A stretch of 64,000 nt of DNA, taken from positions 7,392,501 to 7,456,500 of the forward strand of contig NC_064231.1 in NCBI RefSeq assembly GCF_023101765.2. The letters are read 5' to 3'. Of this stretch, positions 10,539 to 21,606 are shown piece by piece. The notes under the pieces were generated by a model. It was not told where the DNA came from. It ran no database searches and saw nothing but the letters and a program-made list of their open reading frames with translations. This DNA comes from Spodoptera frugiperda. Taxonomy: Eukaryota; Arthropoda; Insecta; Lepidoptera; Noctuidae. Each line of letters begins with the position of its first letter. Within the stretch, counting starts at the first letter, position 1. The position numbers and the translations under genes were made by a program.

Positions 10539-13500
10539 ATGAGGACGATCACTGTGAGTAGGAATAAGGGATTTTGTTCATTAAAATAATTGTGATAAAG
10601 CCTAACTATGAAACTACGCTTTACAATAGGCGTTCAGTTTCACAAGTTAGCGGATAATTCGATTTTGATTATACCAATAGTTTGCTTCTATTCTATTTGA
10701 TACAAATGCTTTAGTTAGTTATTAATGTAAAAAAAAGAAATATAATAATCAGCCAAAACCACACGAAATAAAATTGCCAATTCAATAAAAAAAGCTCACT
10801 AAACCACTTAACTGACCACCTGCAACATTTTTTCTTTGAAACGGTGACGTGTAATTTGATATTGAAAAAAAAATTTGGTATTATCTATTAAGTACAAGCT
10901 ACTTCTAGAGCTAAGAAATAAAAATGAAGTTTGTTAGTAATTAAATGAATTTACAACTGTTCCCTAATTAAGCTGCAGTTAAGTTAAACTAGTGAAACTT
11001 AAACCTAGATTTAGTGTCTCAATTAAAAAGTTACAACGTGATTAACACTAAACTATAGAGTACCTACGTGTTTCTAACATATCTATTAGTTATTACACGT
11101 CATCTTTCATGAAACACTGAAATAGAAACTCTAAATCATCACCCTTAAGAACATTAGTCCAATATCTCCTACACGTTTACTCACAACTATAAGTCTAGCT
11201 GCAACATTTCGCGCTAATCATCTAGGCACTTTCCAAATTATAGCATGCTTTAGTATTCGCAAAATAACCTTAACAACTTCTAAAATGGTTTCTAAGTAAT
11301 AATTGTGACTTTTAACATTTCAGTTCATTGTCTTGGCCTTGAGTGCGGTCAGCTTTTCCCAAGCTGATGTAAGTCATGTGGTGAACGACGGTCGGTACCA
11401 TCCTGAACTCTACGGAGGCTACGATGGGCGTTACCTGGCGGGAAGGAATGGCAAGTACGGGTCGATCTACAACGCGTATCAACCACAGTACTATCAGGCG
11501 CTAAGTCGTGAGCTTTTGACGCCCATAGACAGGTAAGACTATTTGTTGAACTATTTAGGGTAATTTTAGGGTATAATTGTGTAATACTATAGCATTAGTT
11601 TGTATAATTTTCTAGCCTCGATTATAAATACTAGTATTTATGCGTGCAACTACTGGGTATGAGCAGAATCTAGAAACTCCTGAAGTTTAAAATTCATATG
11701 TTTGAATTTTATGATACTTTGAATTGAAATCTTTTCGTATGGAATCTGGATATTTGGTTAATTAGGTATTTAAATGGGGTATAATAGATGGTTCTAATTC
11801 TTACAATTATTTGAAATTAAAAATATTTAAGTAATGAAATGTTCCTTCATTGTTTGGTAAATATTGGCTTAGTCGGGTAGCTCACGCCCATAATACCCAT
11901 AATAAATACTTAATTTGTGTTTGTGGAATCGGTATCAGTTATTTCTCTAGTTAAAATATTAGTCTCAATAATTATAGATCTAAAAAGAGTCTGTAGAATT
12001 GCTTATCACACATTAACAGCCTATAAGTGTCTACTGCTGACCAAAGGATTCGTCTGACACGGGAAAGTTAGAATATTAATCGCCACACTTGCTTAATGGG
12101 TTGGCGACTTCAACATATTCATAATTATATAGTATAATCCCTGTTTCCTTTTATATAACTTGGAAAAAAATATATTGGTACTTGCCGTTGGTAGATTTCG
12201 AACCCGTGCCCTCATGCATAAGAAGCGGGCGCGGGCGTCGTGAACCTTCGCGCAACCATGACTTACATACTCATACTAGTTTTGAACTTAAGATAACTAT
12301 ATAACGTGAGTGTTTTATGTGTCTTATGTTTATTGAAGTGAAAGTATTCAAAATTGTGTCTAATTTCAAAATCCCTTAGTTATAAAATTCATTGATGCAA
12401 CTATCCATAGACTATATTTAGCAATCATACTTACCAACCGCGATCTAATCACAGTGTCTTCAAACAGGATTATATCAATGAGCAAAAACTAAATGTCAAG
12501 CAGGAAGCGCCCACATTTGCATAGTTCAGGATTACTATTGAACTAATGCCCTTTAAGATCTTAGGTTCCAATACTTGGGTATCATTTGGTTGATAAATTA
12601 ATAAGTCTGATATTTACCAGGAAGATCGCAACGCAATTCAAAATAATATATTCGAAACGATATTAATTGCCACGCTCTATAAATCTTGATATTTGTGACT
12701 TAAAATATGATCCTATTTTAAACACAATGCAGAACTAAAGTCATGAGCTAGATAGCACCTGCTAAAAATATTATTTAACAATATTTTCAACACTCTTTAA
12801 ATGTCAACAATAATCTTCATTTTATTCAACAACCAAGGATATTGTATTACATTTGAACCGTTTGTGGAATAAATCTAAAAATATAATTCCTTTTAATATT
12901 TTAATCTGGTAGTTGGAGATGAAATGTGTTTACTGATTGTATCTCGTGTGAGGTGTTTAGTACATCCGCGTAGCTGCCAGTCCGCGCCCAACGTGACAGA
13001 TGACATTACCCATGACAGTTCAAGGACGAACACGTGTAACGAATTCGTAATTAAGGCGTGGGTCTCTGGTCTCACCACAGCTCTTTCCAAATTAAGCTGA
13101 TTATTATTTATTTGATTAATCCAATTTACGACAGAATTTTTGTAATCATAGTTTTGAAAAACAAAGATATGTTATGTACAAAACATTTGAGTAATCAATT
13201 TATTTTAATCTTTCACAGCGTTGAACAACAGGCTTTGCCTACATCAGCAGTGTCATATCGCACTCCATTCGCCCCTGTGACTTACCGCCCGTTCGTGTAC
13301 TCAACCCCGCAGCCGTTCGCTTTAAGCACCAAGGCTCCTATAGTTTACCAGAAGTCTGTCACTGAGAAGACACCTGTAGTCTACCAGAAGTCTGTCTCCC
13401 AGAAGGCTCCTGCAGCTATTTACCACAAGTCTGTCTCCGATGCTGCTGCAACTATCTTAAGAGAAGACAGGACCTACGATGAAAACAATTACCACTACGC

Positions 13501-13696
13501 CTACGAAACCAACAACGGCATTGCCGCTGAAGAGTCCGGAATTGTTGACGCTTCTCACAATGGAGTCGGTGGAGGTACCAGGGTTAAGGGATTCTACGAA
13601 TACATAGGCGATGACGGTCTTAAATACAGAGTCGACTACATCGCCGACGAGAATGGTTTCAGAGCGAGCGGAGCTCATCTGCCCAAAGCCCCTTAA
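10539..13696 (+). CDS. LCP30-like: RR-1 cuticle protein, LCP-30-like
   Basis: Exons 10539-10553 (MRTIT, donor GTGAGT), 11324-11532 and 13219-13696, total 702 nt, 233 aa. Introns are phase 0 and phase 2. Residues 1-19 form a signal peptide. Residues 25-60 carry DGRY and NGKY repeats. The middle has three VYQKSV-type repeats. The C-terminal 75 residues are an extended Rebers-Riddiford domain of RR-1 type (YHYAYETNNGIAAEE, GFYEYIGDDG, YRVDYIADENGF, GAHLP), which binds chitin in cuticle. The architecture and length match the silkworm larval cuticle protein LCP-30 as I recall it (239 aa). Poly(A) signal AATAAA lies at 13710-13715. The TATA box at 10479 and the short exon 1 fit other cuticle genes in the window. 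It is intact, and strict orthology is not proven. Confidence 0.88.
11990..12135 (+). repeat. Interspersed lepidopteran repeat in intron 2 of the LCP-30-like gene
   Basis: The order ACAGCCTATAAGTGTC, CTACTGCTGACCAAAGGA, then GTTAGAATATTAATCGCCACACTTGCTTAATGGGTTGGCGA is a block I recall from many lepidopteran introns and intergenic regions. No ends or coding capacity identified here. Confidence 0.5.
12170..12240 (-). repeat. Possible SINE fragment with inverted box B
   Basis: ATTTCGAACCCGTGCCC reads on the minus strand as GGGTTCGAAAT, close to a Pol III box B. The rest of a tRNA or SINE is not clear. Confidence 0.3.
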
Positions 13697-14551
13697 CCAA
13701 ATTAGTCATAATAAATTAAATACGACGTAAAATATTTCGAGAGCACAAATTAAAAAAAATTAAAGCATCGTTGTTTTATTATTATTTTCAAAAGAGGTAT
13801 TTTAAGCTTATTCCTTACCTGCGCTTTTATAGCCCGTAGGCGGAGCCACATCCTTTGCCTTACAAAGCATGTCTCAGTTTATTGGGTAATCTCGATGAGG
13901 CATAATACTAAATGGAATTACCATATCTTTACAAGTACTTTGACTCTGTTGAGGTTATGAAAGCTACAATTGATTATTGATAGAATTTGTTGTATCGCTT
14001 AGTCATTCTGTTAAAAATATGTAAAACCTATGTAGTTATCTCGGACTTGTGATTTTGACAGTGACACTATAAATTAAAACTAATTGTTGTAACATTCTTA
14101 ATGTGTGAGTCACAAGCGAGTCTAGACAACTCTTAGCCTGTTTCGGTTTGATGAATAACAGCTGACGATGGCGTGATGGCTTCGGTCAATTCAGTTACAT
14201 TAAAAAAAGTATTTCCGTTAACGTAGATGTAAATTTTAGACTTCTAGAAAGCTCTATATAAAATTAAGTATATTATGCAGGAATCCTTTGAGTTTCCTGT
14301 TTAACTGACTTATTATTAACAGATAGAAATGATTTCTTTGAGCGCTGAAGAATCTTTATAAAAAACATATAATGAGGCTGTCAGTTTTTGCTACAATATT
14401 TTGCAAAAACTCTTTAGGATAGGTAGGTAATCCATCAACACTAAAAACTAGTTTAAAATTAATCATAAGGCAGGATGATTAAAAGAAGTTAATGGATTCA
14501 TTACAACTTGTCTGTTTTTAATGCTAGATTGTTCAAACACAAATAGCTTTA
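13697..14551. other. Intergenic, 3' of the LCP-30-like gene
   Basis: Contains the 3' UTR and poly(A) signal of the LCP-30-like gene; otherwise nothing recognisable. Confidence 0.4.
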
Positions 14552-14700
14552 GGAGCTACGGACTGTCTAGCGGGTTACCTTGGCTCCGGATTGAATAGCA
14601 GAAATAGGAACGGGGTTGTTTTTAGTCAGTATGTGTCTGACACTCCCTCTCGTCTCGCTCAAGGCAGGAGAAGAGATCAGATGATTTCCCCCTCAAAAAA
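14552..14700 (+). repeat. SINE-like repeat, copy 1
   Basis: Starts GGAGCTACGGACTGTCTAGCG and ends in a short A-run after CCCCCTC. A second copy lies at 57394-57519 (GGAGCTGCGGACTACCTAGCG ... CCCCCCATAAAAAAA). The A-rich tail suggests retroposition. Confidence 0.65.
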
Positions 14701-15933
14701 GCGTACATAATTATATTCAACTAGTAAACCTCGCGAACTTTGTTTCGCCTTGAAAATTTTTCTGCTCATCTTTGTTATTTATTTATTACATAAGACACTT
14801 CTATTAACCATAAAAATCCAAAAAAAAGAATTTGCGAAATCGAAACTTGCGCTTAGAAACACAGTCAGCGATTCATTATATATTAAAGACTAACATCAGG
14901 CTTGCATGAGGAATTAGATGCATGAGCATAATGCAAGGTTTCGTTCCTATTCGATTGATAACTGCAACAAGTTTTCATAAGTAGTTGAATTTCGATTCGA
15001 AATTTTTTTAGAAACTAACTTATCAATGTACCTTAAGAGATAGATTACATTACATACATATGTATGTATGTATAATTTACCGTTTAGATGAAGACTAAAG
15101 GATAAATATCCTATAAGTATAAAATGTTTCTTATAATATGTAAGTTTAATGGTTATCGACCCCAGAGCCTCGGAGGTAATTAATGAGGCTATCTGCGTTA
15201 ATCGAGATCTGCATCTAGAGTCAAAGGTTAATACGATGAGCCAATTAACGAACAAATTTTTCTTCAGAAAATGTAATTAATTTTAAAAGCTTGTAAAGTG
15301 CAATTTATTTTATGAACGAAATTATTAATAAGTTCATTGAAATAATAACTATAAATAGAAATAGTCTAAACTATAAATTAATTAAAAAAATAATATAATA
15401 ATTAAATTAATGAAGCAATTATCATGAAAGACTACATAAAAATCAGATAATAAAATTGACGATTTAAGTTAAGATATAGATTTAACATATATTGAAATAA
15501 AAAGTATATTAACTTACAATGTTTTAAGTTCGGTATCTACAATGAAGTACGAATTTATAAATTAATTAATTAGTTCAAAATGATTTACCCATAAGTATAT
15601 TATTTTTATGAGTAGGCATGCAATTATGGATTTGACTTCATAGTTGCTAATTACTTTTGAATAATTTTGTTCCCGTATTTTTTTTGGTTTACCTGATACA
15701 CACGTAACGATGCTTCGTGACCAATCTCCTTGACTATCACCAAGTGACTGCACTAGAACCTATTTCGATATGTTTTTCACCATATCACGATTAAAATATA
15801 TTTGGTATTCAATTTCGTATGCGGTCGATGCTTTCCGTTGACAACTAAATGTTGCATCTTTAAGTAATTAATACATATGCAAACATTTTAACAATATCAA
15901 TGCCGTCTTGCGTAAATAAATGGATTGGATTGG

Positions 15934-15941
15934 TATAAAAG
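15934..15941 (+). promoter_or_regulatory. TATA box, U1 gene
   Basis: TATAAAAG, with an arthropod-type initiator TCAGT at 15965-15969 about 31 bp downstream. About 60-100 bp upstream lies a block shared by all three units, including TAATTAATACATATGCAAAC. ATGCAAAC resembles a POU/octamer site (inference). Confidence 0.75.
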
Positions 15942-16033
15942 TATCAAAAAATCTTCAATAGACATCAGTTAACAAACGATCATCAGATCTACTCATCTTT
16001 TCTTAAAAAGAAAAAAAAGCAATCTTTACAAAA

Positions 16034-17035
16034 ATGAAATTCGCTGTGAGTATAACAAGTATAAGAAGCATTGTATTGAATTATCTTCGGGTTTGTGAGA
16101 TTAAGATTTTTCTAAAATTTTATTATTTTTCTTCAGTTGGTTTTCGCCGCCACCATCATGGCTGTCTCAGCCGCCGGATTCGACCAGTACGGTCGCTACA
16201 AGCCCGCCGCCCCCTCCAAGCCCGCAGCGGTTGCCAGCCGCGTCTCCAGCAGCGACCAAGCTGCCAACGTCCTCCGTTACGACAACGTCATCAACCCTGA
16301 CGGCAGCTACAGCTACGCGTATGTATCTCATACATTCTTATTATTTCTCAATCATAAATAATAACATTGAATTTTTACATATTATTCTTGTGTCCATTTT
16401 TATAATTCCCTCTTATTTTTTACAGTCTTGAAACTGACAACGGTATCGCTGCTGCGGCTCAAGGAACCCCCAGAGACTTCGGCGGCAACCCCCCAATAGT
16501 CCCAGTCGTCTCCCAGGGATCTTTCTCATGGACCTCTCCTGAGGGTCAGCCCATCGTCATCTCATACGTCGCTGACGAGAACGGATACCAGCCCACTGTA
16601 AGTATCAGTGTTTGACAAACTATACAACATGGTTGCTAAATTAAGGTTTATTGATGACCATTATAGCTCTTTTAAAAGCGGATGTGATCCAAATGCCAAA
16701 GCTTCCGTAATTACAAGAAAAAAGTAACAAAACTCGTCTAAAAGTCCCAGGAGTGTCCATTGATCACATTTGGATGAACTGGTTAGAGATACACATGAGC
16801 GAAGGAGATTATGTGCGGGAAGACGAAAGGTTGATATGAATATTGAACACACATGTCAATGTTGTAAGACTGTTGCATAAAACTTTTATACTGATTCCTG
16901 AATTTGTATGCTTTCACTTGTTAAACTGACATTTGCTTTTTATATTTGCAGGGTGACGCCATCCCTACCGCCCCCGCAATCCCTGAAGCTATCCTCAGGT
17001 CCCTGGAGTACCTCTCCAAGGTCCAGAAGAAGTAA
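16034..17035 (+). CDS. RR-1 cuticle protein, triplicated copy 1
   Basis: Exons 16034-16045 (MKFA), 16137-16318, 16426-16597 and 16952-17035, total 450 nt, 149 aa; all introns have GT...AG ends. Residues 1-17 are a signal peptide; mature start near GFDQYGRY. An Ala/Pro/Lys segment follows, then an RR-1 domain from about residue 57 (NPDGSYSYALETDNGIAA) to VADENGYQPT, then DAIPTAPAIPEAILRSLEYL. This tail order is typical of LCP-17/endocuticle-type RR-1 proteins. The protein should bind chitin in the cuticle. Compared with the gene at 30688 and the family consensus, the aromatic before Glu-Thr is Leu (ALETDNG instead of FYETDNG). AATAAA at 17042-17047. The encoded protein is identical to U3's. 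Confidence 0.9.
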
Positions 17036-17736
17036 ACGACGAATAAACTAGTTTGACCAATTTAAATCAACCACTGGACCACGATTTCATTAACTTTTGT
17101 ATATAGCTGCATTTCGTACTTCATTACTTATGAATGTTAGTACTGAATAATCAAAACGATGCCTATATCGTTCATAAGCAGGACGTGATATTTAAATTGG
17201 AAATAAATTATTATTTAAGTATAATGTTTACGGTTTACAAATTAAGAACATGCATTAAAAAATATCAACTAATTTTCTGTTTTATTCCCTTACTTTTGAT
17301 ACCTTCCTTATAAAATTAATTTAAATGAATCAGAGAATTAACCTAATTAAAGAAGATATTTCAAATATTAAAGAAATAGCTGACAAATATTAAATGAAAT
17401 TCATAAATACCTTGCCATTGTACTACAACAACTTAAATTACCTAATTAAAATAATAAAAAAAATAACAATTTTGGTGCGAATGACAATTTTGGCCTCATG
17501 TATTTGCATACAAATAAAAGATAATTCTATCTTCCTTAAAGATTTAAAATTATTAAGATCAACATATGGCTATAGCAATAAATCGAAAATGTATAAGTGT
17601 ACATTTTTGAAGTATGGTGATGATTAAGTGATCATCATCATAGTTCCCATAATCCAGCACACACATACCATAATAAAAAAAATGTTACAGTAGGAGTTAA
17701 CGTTAAGATTACCAATATTTTAGTAATATTTGATTA
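17036..17736. other. U1 3' flank
   Basis: AT-rich; homologous to 22910-23487 and 26370-27058. The short open frames here (for example at 17394) are shared between copies because of duplication, not because of coding constraint. Confidence 0.4.
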
Positions 17737-18159
17737 CTAGCTTCCGCCCGCGACTTCGTCCGGGCGGATGTTGGTCTTCGCGTGTATGTTTTATTACTCC
17801 ATTTTGAGTAACTTTGACAATGACATATATCTATTGGACCCAAATACGGCTAGGCCCATAATAATTAAGGAGATCCCTGTATTGAGCTACTGCTATTGAG
17901 CTCGCGTTCTGTAGTATAAAACTGAAAAAAAAAATCTACGTATTTTTCCAGGATATAGGTATTTTATAATTTTGTATGCCCAGGATAGTAAGGTATAATT
18001 ATATCAAGTTTCATCGATGTCTGAACATACAGACAGACAGACAAAAAAAAAAATCACATATTTGGGTTTGGTATCGATCCAGTAACACCCCCTGCTATTT
18101 ATTTTCAATATTTTCAATGTACAGAATTGACCCTTCTACGGATTTATTAAATGTATAGA
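17737..18159 (-). mobile_element. Non-autonomous Helitron, 423 bp, with empty sites in U2 and U3
   Basis: On the minus strand it runs from TCTATACATTTAATAAATC to CGGGCGGAAGCTAG. The flanks read GATTA before the plus-strand CTAG end and TATAGCAAAG after the other end. U2 (about 23483) and U3 (about 27054) read GATTATATAGCAAAG without interruption. This gives the exact insertion point between A and T and shows no target duplication, as expected for Helitrons. Contains a CAGA run and poly(A) stretch near 18030-18050. Confidence 0.9.
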
Positions 18160-18370
18160 TATAGCAAAGCTAAGAACAGCTTATTAGTCTAGAGGAGCTG
18201 ACAAGGAATGTTCTGAGCTCCCAAAATCAAAAAGGAATGCCAAGAGGAGCACAGTCTTCGTTTTCCAAGTTGCACAAATGTGATCTCTTTAAACGTAAAG
18301 CACACTCATACTAAGGGTACAGGATGCAATTTGAAACAGAGATTGGGAGTTGAATTACTGTCAACTTTAA

Positions 18371-18408
18371 CCCACGGGTACGCGGGCGAAGCCGGTGGCA
18401 GAAGCTAG
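18371..18408 (+). repeat. Helitron-like 3' terminus remnant
   Basis: CCCACGGGTACGCGGGCGAAG followed by CCGGTGGCAGAAGCTAG. The same remnant is at 23698-23735 in U2, so it predates the duplication. No matching 5' end identified. Confidence 0.55.
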
Positions 18409-19019
18409 TTAAGTTTACATAAAGCTGTATGTATCTCCCTCTGCCCCGCAGGTGGGGAAATCGAGACTTGCGCTTAGAAACACATTCAGCGAATCATTTT
18501 TACTAGTGGTCGCCTAGTGGCCGAAATTCGACCATATATGATTTAATTTACAATACCACTTAACGTACGTTGAAGGATAATTTTTATTTAACTCAAACTC
18601 TTTTATAAAACTCTTTTCATATGAGACGTGAGAATATCATCGCAATGTCTATCGATTTTGACGTTTTGTCAAATACGATCAGATACTATGCATGTGTGTG
18701 TAATGTTTTATTTATTGATTTAATGTACTTTATAAGTATTATTTTTGAAAAATATTAGCGTTCTGTACTTCTCCTACACATAAACTATAAGTGTACCAAA
18801 TTTTATGCTCCTACGTCCGCGCAATTATCGTAAAAAGTGGTCCAAAGTTTTTGCATCACGTATTAATATATAGATATTTTACAGCAGCACCATGCTTGTG
18901 GCTTCATCAAAGAATTGACGGTTCCTGTTGTTTCTTTAATTCAATTTGTCTTGCCATAAATATTGTAATAAAGAAAAAAATATTTTTTAACTGCGAATAA
19001 CATTTATTACTTTGACAGT

Positions 19020-20155
19020 GTGTTAGTTTAATACATAAATATACAACAATTAAAAATATAAAAAGCTTATTCGAAGTGGTCTCCATTGGCTGCAATACAG
19101 TCCTTTAAATGTTAAGGCCAGACGCACTCGGTCCATGGGAAAATTTTTCACTGCCAATCGTATAGATTGTTTTAGGGACTCCAAATTATCATGGCGTTTA
19201 GAGCAAGCTGTACTCTCTAAAACTGACCATAAATCATAATCCAGTGGATTAAGATCGGGACTAGACGATAGCCAGTCTTCAGCTCTGATGAAGTCCGAAA
19301 CGTTCCCTTCCAACCAAGACTGCGTGCACCGAGCTTTATGACCCGGCGCCGAGTCTTGCTGGAAGGACTATACTTGGTTATTGAACATGGTGATGTTAAG
19401 AGGCTACCTTCTCAAGAATGGTATCTTGATACTTGTGCCGATGTTTTGATAGAAATATGGCTCAGTCACTCCTTCATAGCTAACACCCCACCAAACCATC
19501 ACTGAAGTCGGATAAAGTCCACGTTGCACTCTGTCGATTAATTGGGAAGCTTCCTTAGAGCTTTGAGCATATGTAAATACGCTCATGTTGTTTGTTAAAA
19601 TGTTGCTCAACTGTAAAACTTTTTACACCCGTAAACAAAATTTTTCTGTGATCTCCCTTTTCGTACCGCTTCAGTAGTTGTTTCGATTTTACCACACTAT
19701 TATTCTTTAAATTGTCATTTAAGAAATAACCAGTGCGTCTCCTATAGGCTGCAAGTCCTAAGCCATCTTTTATAATACGCGACATTGTTCTTGGTGTTAT
19801 CCCAACTAGCAATCTTCTGATAAAATCTTTTGCTTTCGGACAGGATTTCTTCGAATTCTTTCGCTTACTGCTTTGGCTACCTTTTTCGTACGAACACTAC
19901 GTGAAAGGCCAGATCTTTTTCTGTCACAAACAGAGGAAGTCTCATTGTACCTATTAATAGCCCGGTACACAAACATTTTTTACTAATACCAAGTGTATGG
20001 AGAGTTTTAAAAATTGCATTTGGCTCCATACCTACTTTGTGTGATGCAATCACAGCGATTCGGTTCTCTCTATCACCCATCACTCCATTTTAATATTATC
20101 GCAAAATATTGTACAATGTATTGGCGCTAAAATGAGAAAATAGAATTAACAATCG
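19020..20155 (-). pseudogene. Decayed maT-type (DD37D) mariner transposon, U1 copy
   Basis: Transposase pieces in several frames on the minus strand, read from 20083 down to about 19065. They comprise an N-terminal helix-turn-helix segment (KVGMEPNAIFKTLHTLGIS), a LFTGVKSF block, MVWWGVSYEGV, FQQDSAPGH and SSPDLNPLDYDLW. The second Asp (QQD) and third Asp (LDY) are separated by 37 residues, the spacing of the maT clade. The first catalytic Asp (normally LFTDEK) is Gly. There is a TAG stop just before SFQQD, plus frameshifts. The last residues are in a different frame from the catalytic block. Dead copy. The terminal inverted repeats could not be identified. Confidence 0.75.
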
Positions 20156-20167
20156 TAAAATAAAAAA

Positions 20168-20777
20168 CCGGCCAAGTGCGAGTCGGACTCGCCCATGAAG
20201 GGTTCTGGTTCTAACAGCAAGTAGATGACATAATATAAAAGTTGTAAAATAACATGGTTTTACATAGAGTTTGTATGAACGACAAAGTTATATTTGCGGT
20301 TTTTGAAAATGTTTTATTTCTTAAAAACTAATAATGATATCTCGTTCACACCAATTTTCGTTGTTAGTTTCCATTGAAATCTACAGCATATATTTTTTTC
20401 AGTTTTCTCACTCTCTTACTTTAAAAGTTAAAGGGGGGGGTTAAATTTTTCCACTTTGGAAGCGTCTAACTTTGGTTTTAGAAACATAATGTTTTTTTTA
20501 AAGACACCCATTACGTATATGTTAGCTGAAAAAACAAATTTAATCAGTTCCATGTATGGAGTGCCCCACTTTAATTTCTAAATTTCTAAATTTTTATTCA
20601 AAATTCGAATAGCGGTTACCAAAATACATCATCCTACAAAGTTTCAACTATGTAAGCCCAACAGAAATAAATGGCTGTGACATACGGACTGACGGACGGA
20701 CGGACAGACAAACAGACAGACATGACGAATCTATAAGGGTTCCGTTTTTTGCCATTTGGCTACGGAACCCTAAAAAA
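20168..20777 (+). repeat. Interspersed element, CCGGCCAAGTGCGAG family, copy 2
   Basis: Matches 5741-6404 along its length. It lies between GTAAAATAAAAAA and TTACAGATTTG. U2 at about 24896-24910 reads GTAAAAAAATGACAGATTC with no insertion, so the element entered U1 after (or was excluded from) the duplication. A-rich target and A-rich tail suggest retroposition. Confidence 0.75.
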
Positions 20778-20881
20778 TTACAGATTTGAAATTCACATGT
20801 AATATTTTTGTTCTTAAGTGTAACAGTATGTATGGCCAGACTAAGTGTAATAAAAGGTTTCATTCCTATTTGATTAATGAC
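20778..20881 (+). repeat. Extra copy of the tandem-unit start
   Basis: About 104 bp matching the beginning of U2 (21607-21713) and U3 (24905-25012): ATTTGAAATTCACATG ... CCTATTTGATTAATGAC. It is cut by an LTR at 20882. It marks where another unit once began or where the junction was rearranged. Confidence 0.7.
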
Positions 20882-21126
20882 TGTTTAGGGAACAGAGAGT
20901 AAAGTTACCTAAGAAAAGGAGGATCCTCCGACCAGGCGAGGTGATCAGCCTGGCGGGCTTTCTGCCCAACTGTTGTTCGTTGGGATTTTCTATCCGTGTT
21001 AATTCGCATGTAAACTTCGTATGTGCGATGCAGGATATTTGTGACGTCATCCGTTGATTTGCTCGTCGATAGTCTATGTGCGACTTCTGTCATCTGTCAT
21101 CTGTCACTTGTCAGAGTGTCGCCACA
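20882..21126 (-). repeat. LTR of a truncated LTR retrotransposon
   Basis: On the minus strand it starts TGTGGCGACACTC and ends CCCTAAACA (TG...CA, 245 bp). It is directly preceded on that strand by a G-run polypurine tract (CTTGGGGGGGAGTGA, 21127-21141). This order, internal end then PPT then LTR, is that of a 3' LTR. Superfamily not determined. Confidence 0.6.
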
Positions 21127-21606
21127 TCACTCCCCCCCAAGACCGGAGGTCGATCCTGTTGAGACGGCTGTCGATGCTTGAGATGAGCGGTGCCAGAGCC
21201 AGTGAAGAATGTCCCTAGTTCCAGTGAGTCGGAACTGTGCCGCTGAATGCCCAGTGAGTCGGGTGCGCGGTGCAGGGTGATACTCCAGTGAGTCGGAGTA
21301 ATGAAGCTCGCAGTGTCCCACAGTGAGTCGGGGAATAGATGCTGCGAGGGTAGGTGCGTAGTGGCTGGCGTCTGCGTTGACGGGAGGAAGACGTCCTCAG
21401 ACCGTGTGCAAAGTGCTGTTGCCTAGACGCTGATGAGGCCGTAGGGAAGAACCAGGCTGCATATCTTCGATGTAGCGTGTGGTGGTCCCTGATAAGGCCG
21501 AGGATGCTGGTTGGCTGCGACTTGATTACCGCTCAGCGGAGAAGTGATGGGTGAGGGAGATGGCGATGAGGATGACGGTGCTGATCTGCTCCGTGAAGGT
21601 TGGTTT
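21127..21606 (-). mobile_element. 3' internal fragment of the LTR retrotransposon, truncated
   Basis: GC-rich fragment upstream of the polypurine tract on the minus strand. A short frame ends GSTSGLGGE followed by stop at the tract, like the end of a retroelement polyprotein, but no diagnostic enzymatic motif remains. It contains four CAGTGAGTCGG words at 21222, 21252, 21286 and 21321. It stops abruptly at the start of unit U2. Confidence 0.5.

Larger units (their letters stand above)
14938..20160 (+). repeat. Tandem unit U1 of the triplicated cuticle locus
   Basis: First of three direct repeats. It aligns with U2 (21607-24902) and U3 (24903-27150) over the leader sequence, promoter, all exons and introns, and the 3' flank. 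U1 alone keeps about 720 bp of upstream DNA (about 15104-15821). It also alone holds a Helitron insertion (17737-18159) and an extra block at about 18460-19080. This makes U1 the likeliest parental copy. Confidence 0.8.

Noticed and set aside
16034..16300. 88-codon frames reading through intron 1 of the triplicated genes (also 22086 and 25259)
   Set aside because: Alternate-frame read-through of a clear GT...AG intron; the spliced frame gives the signal peptide and RR domain.
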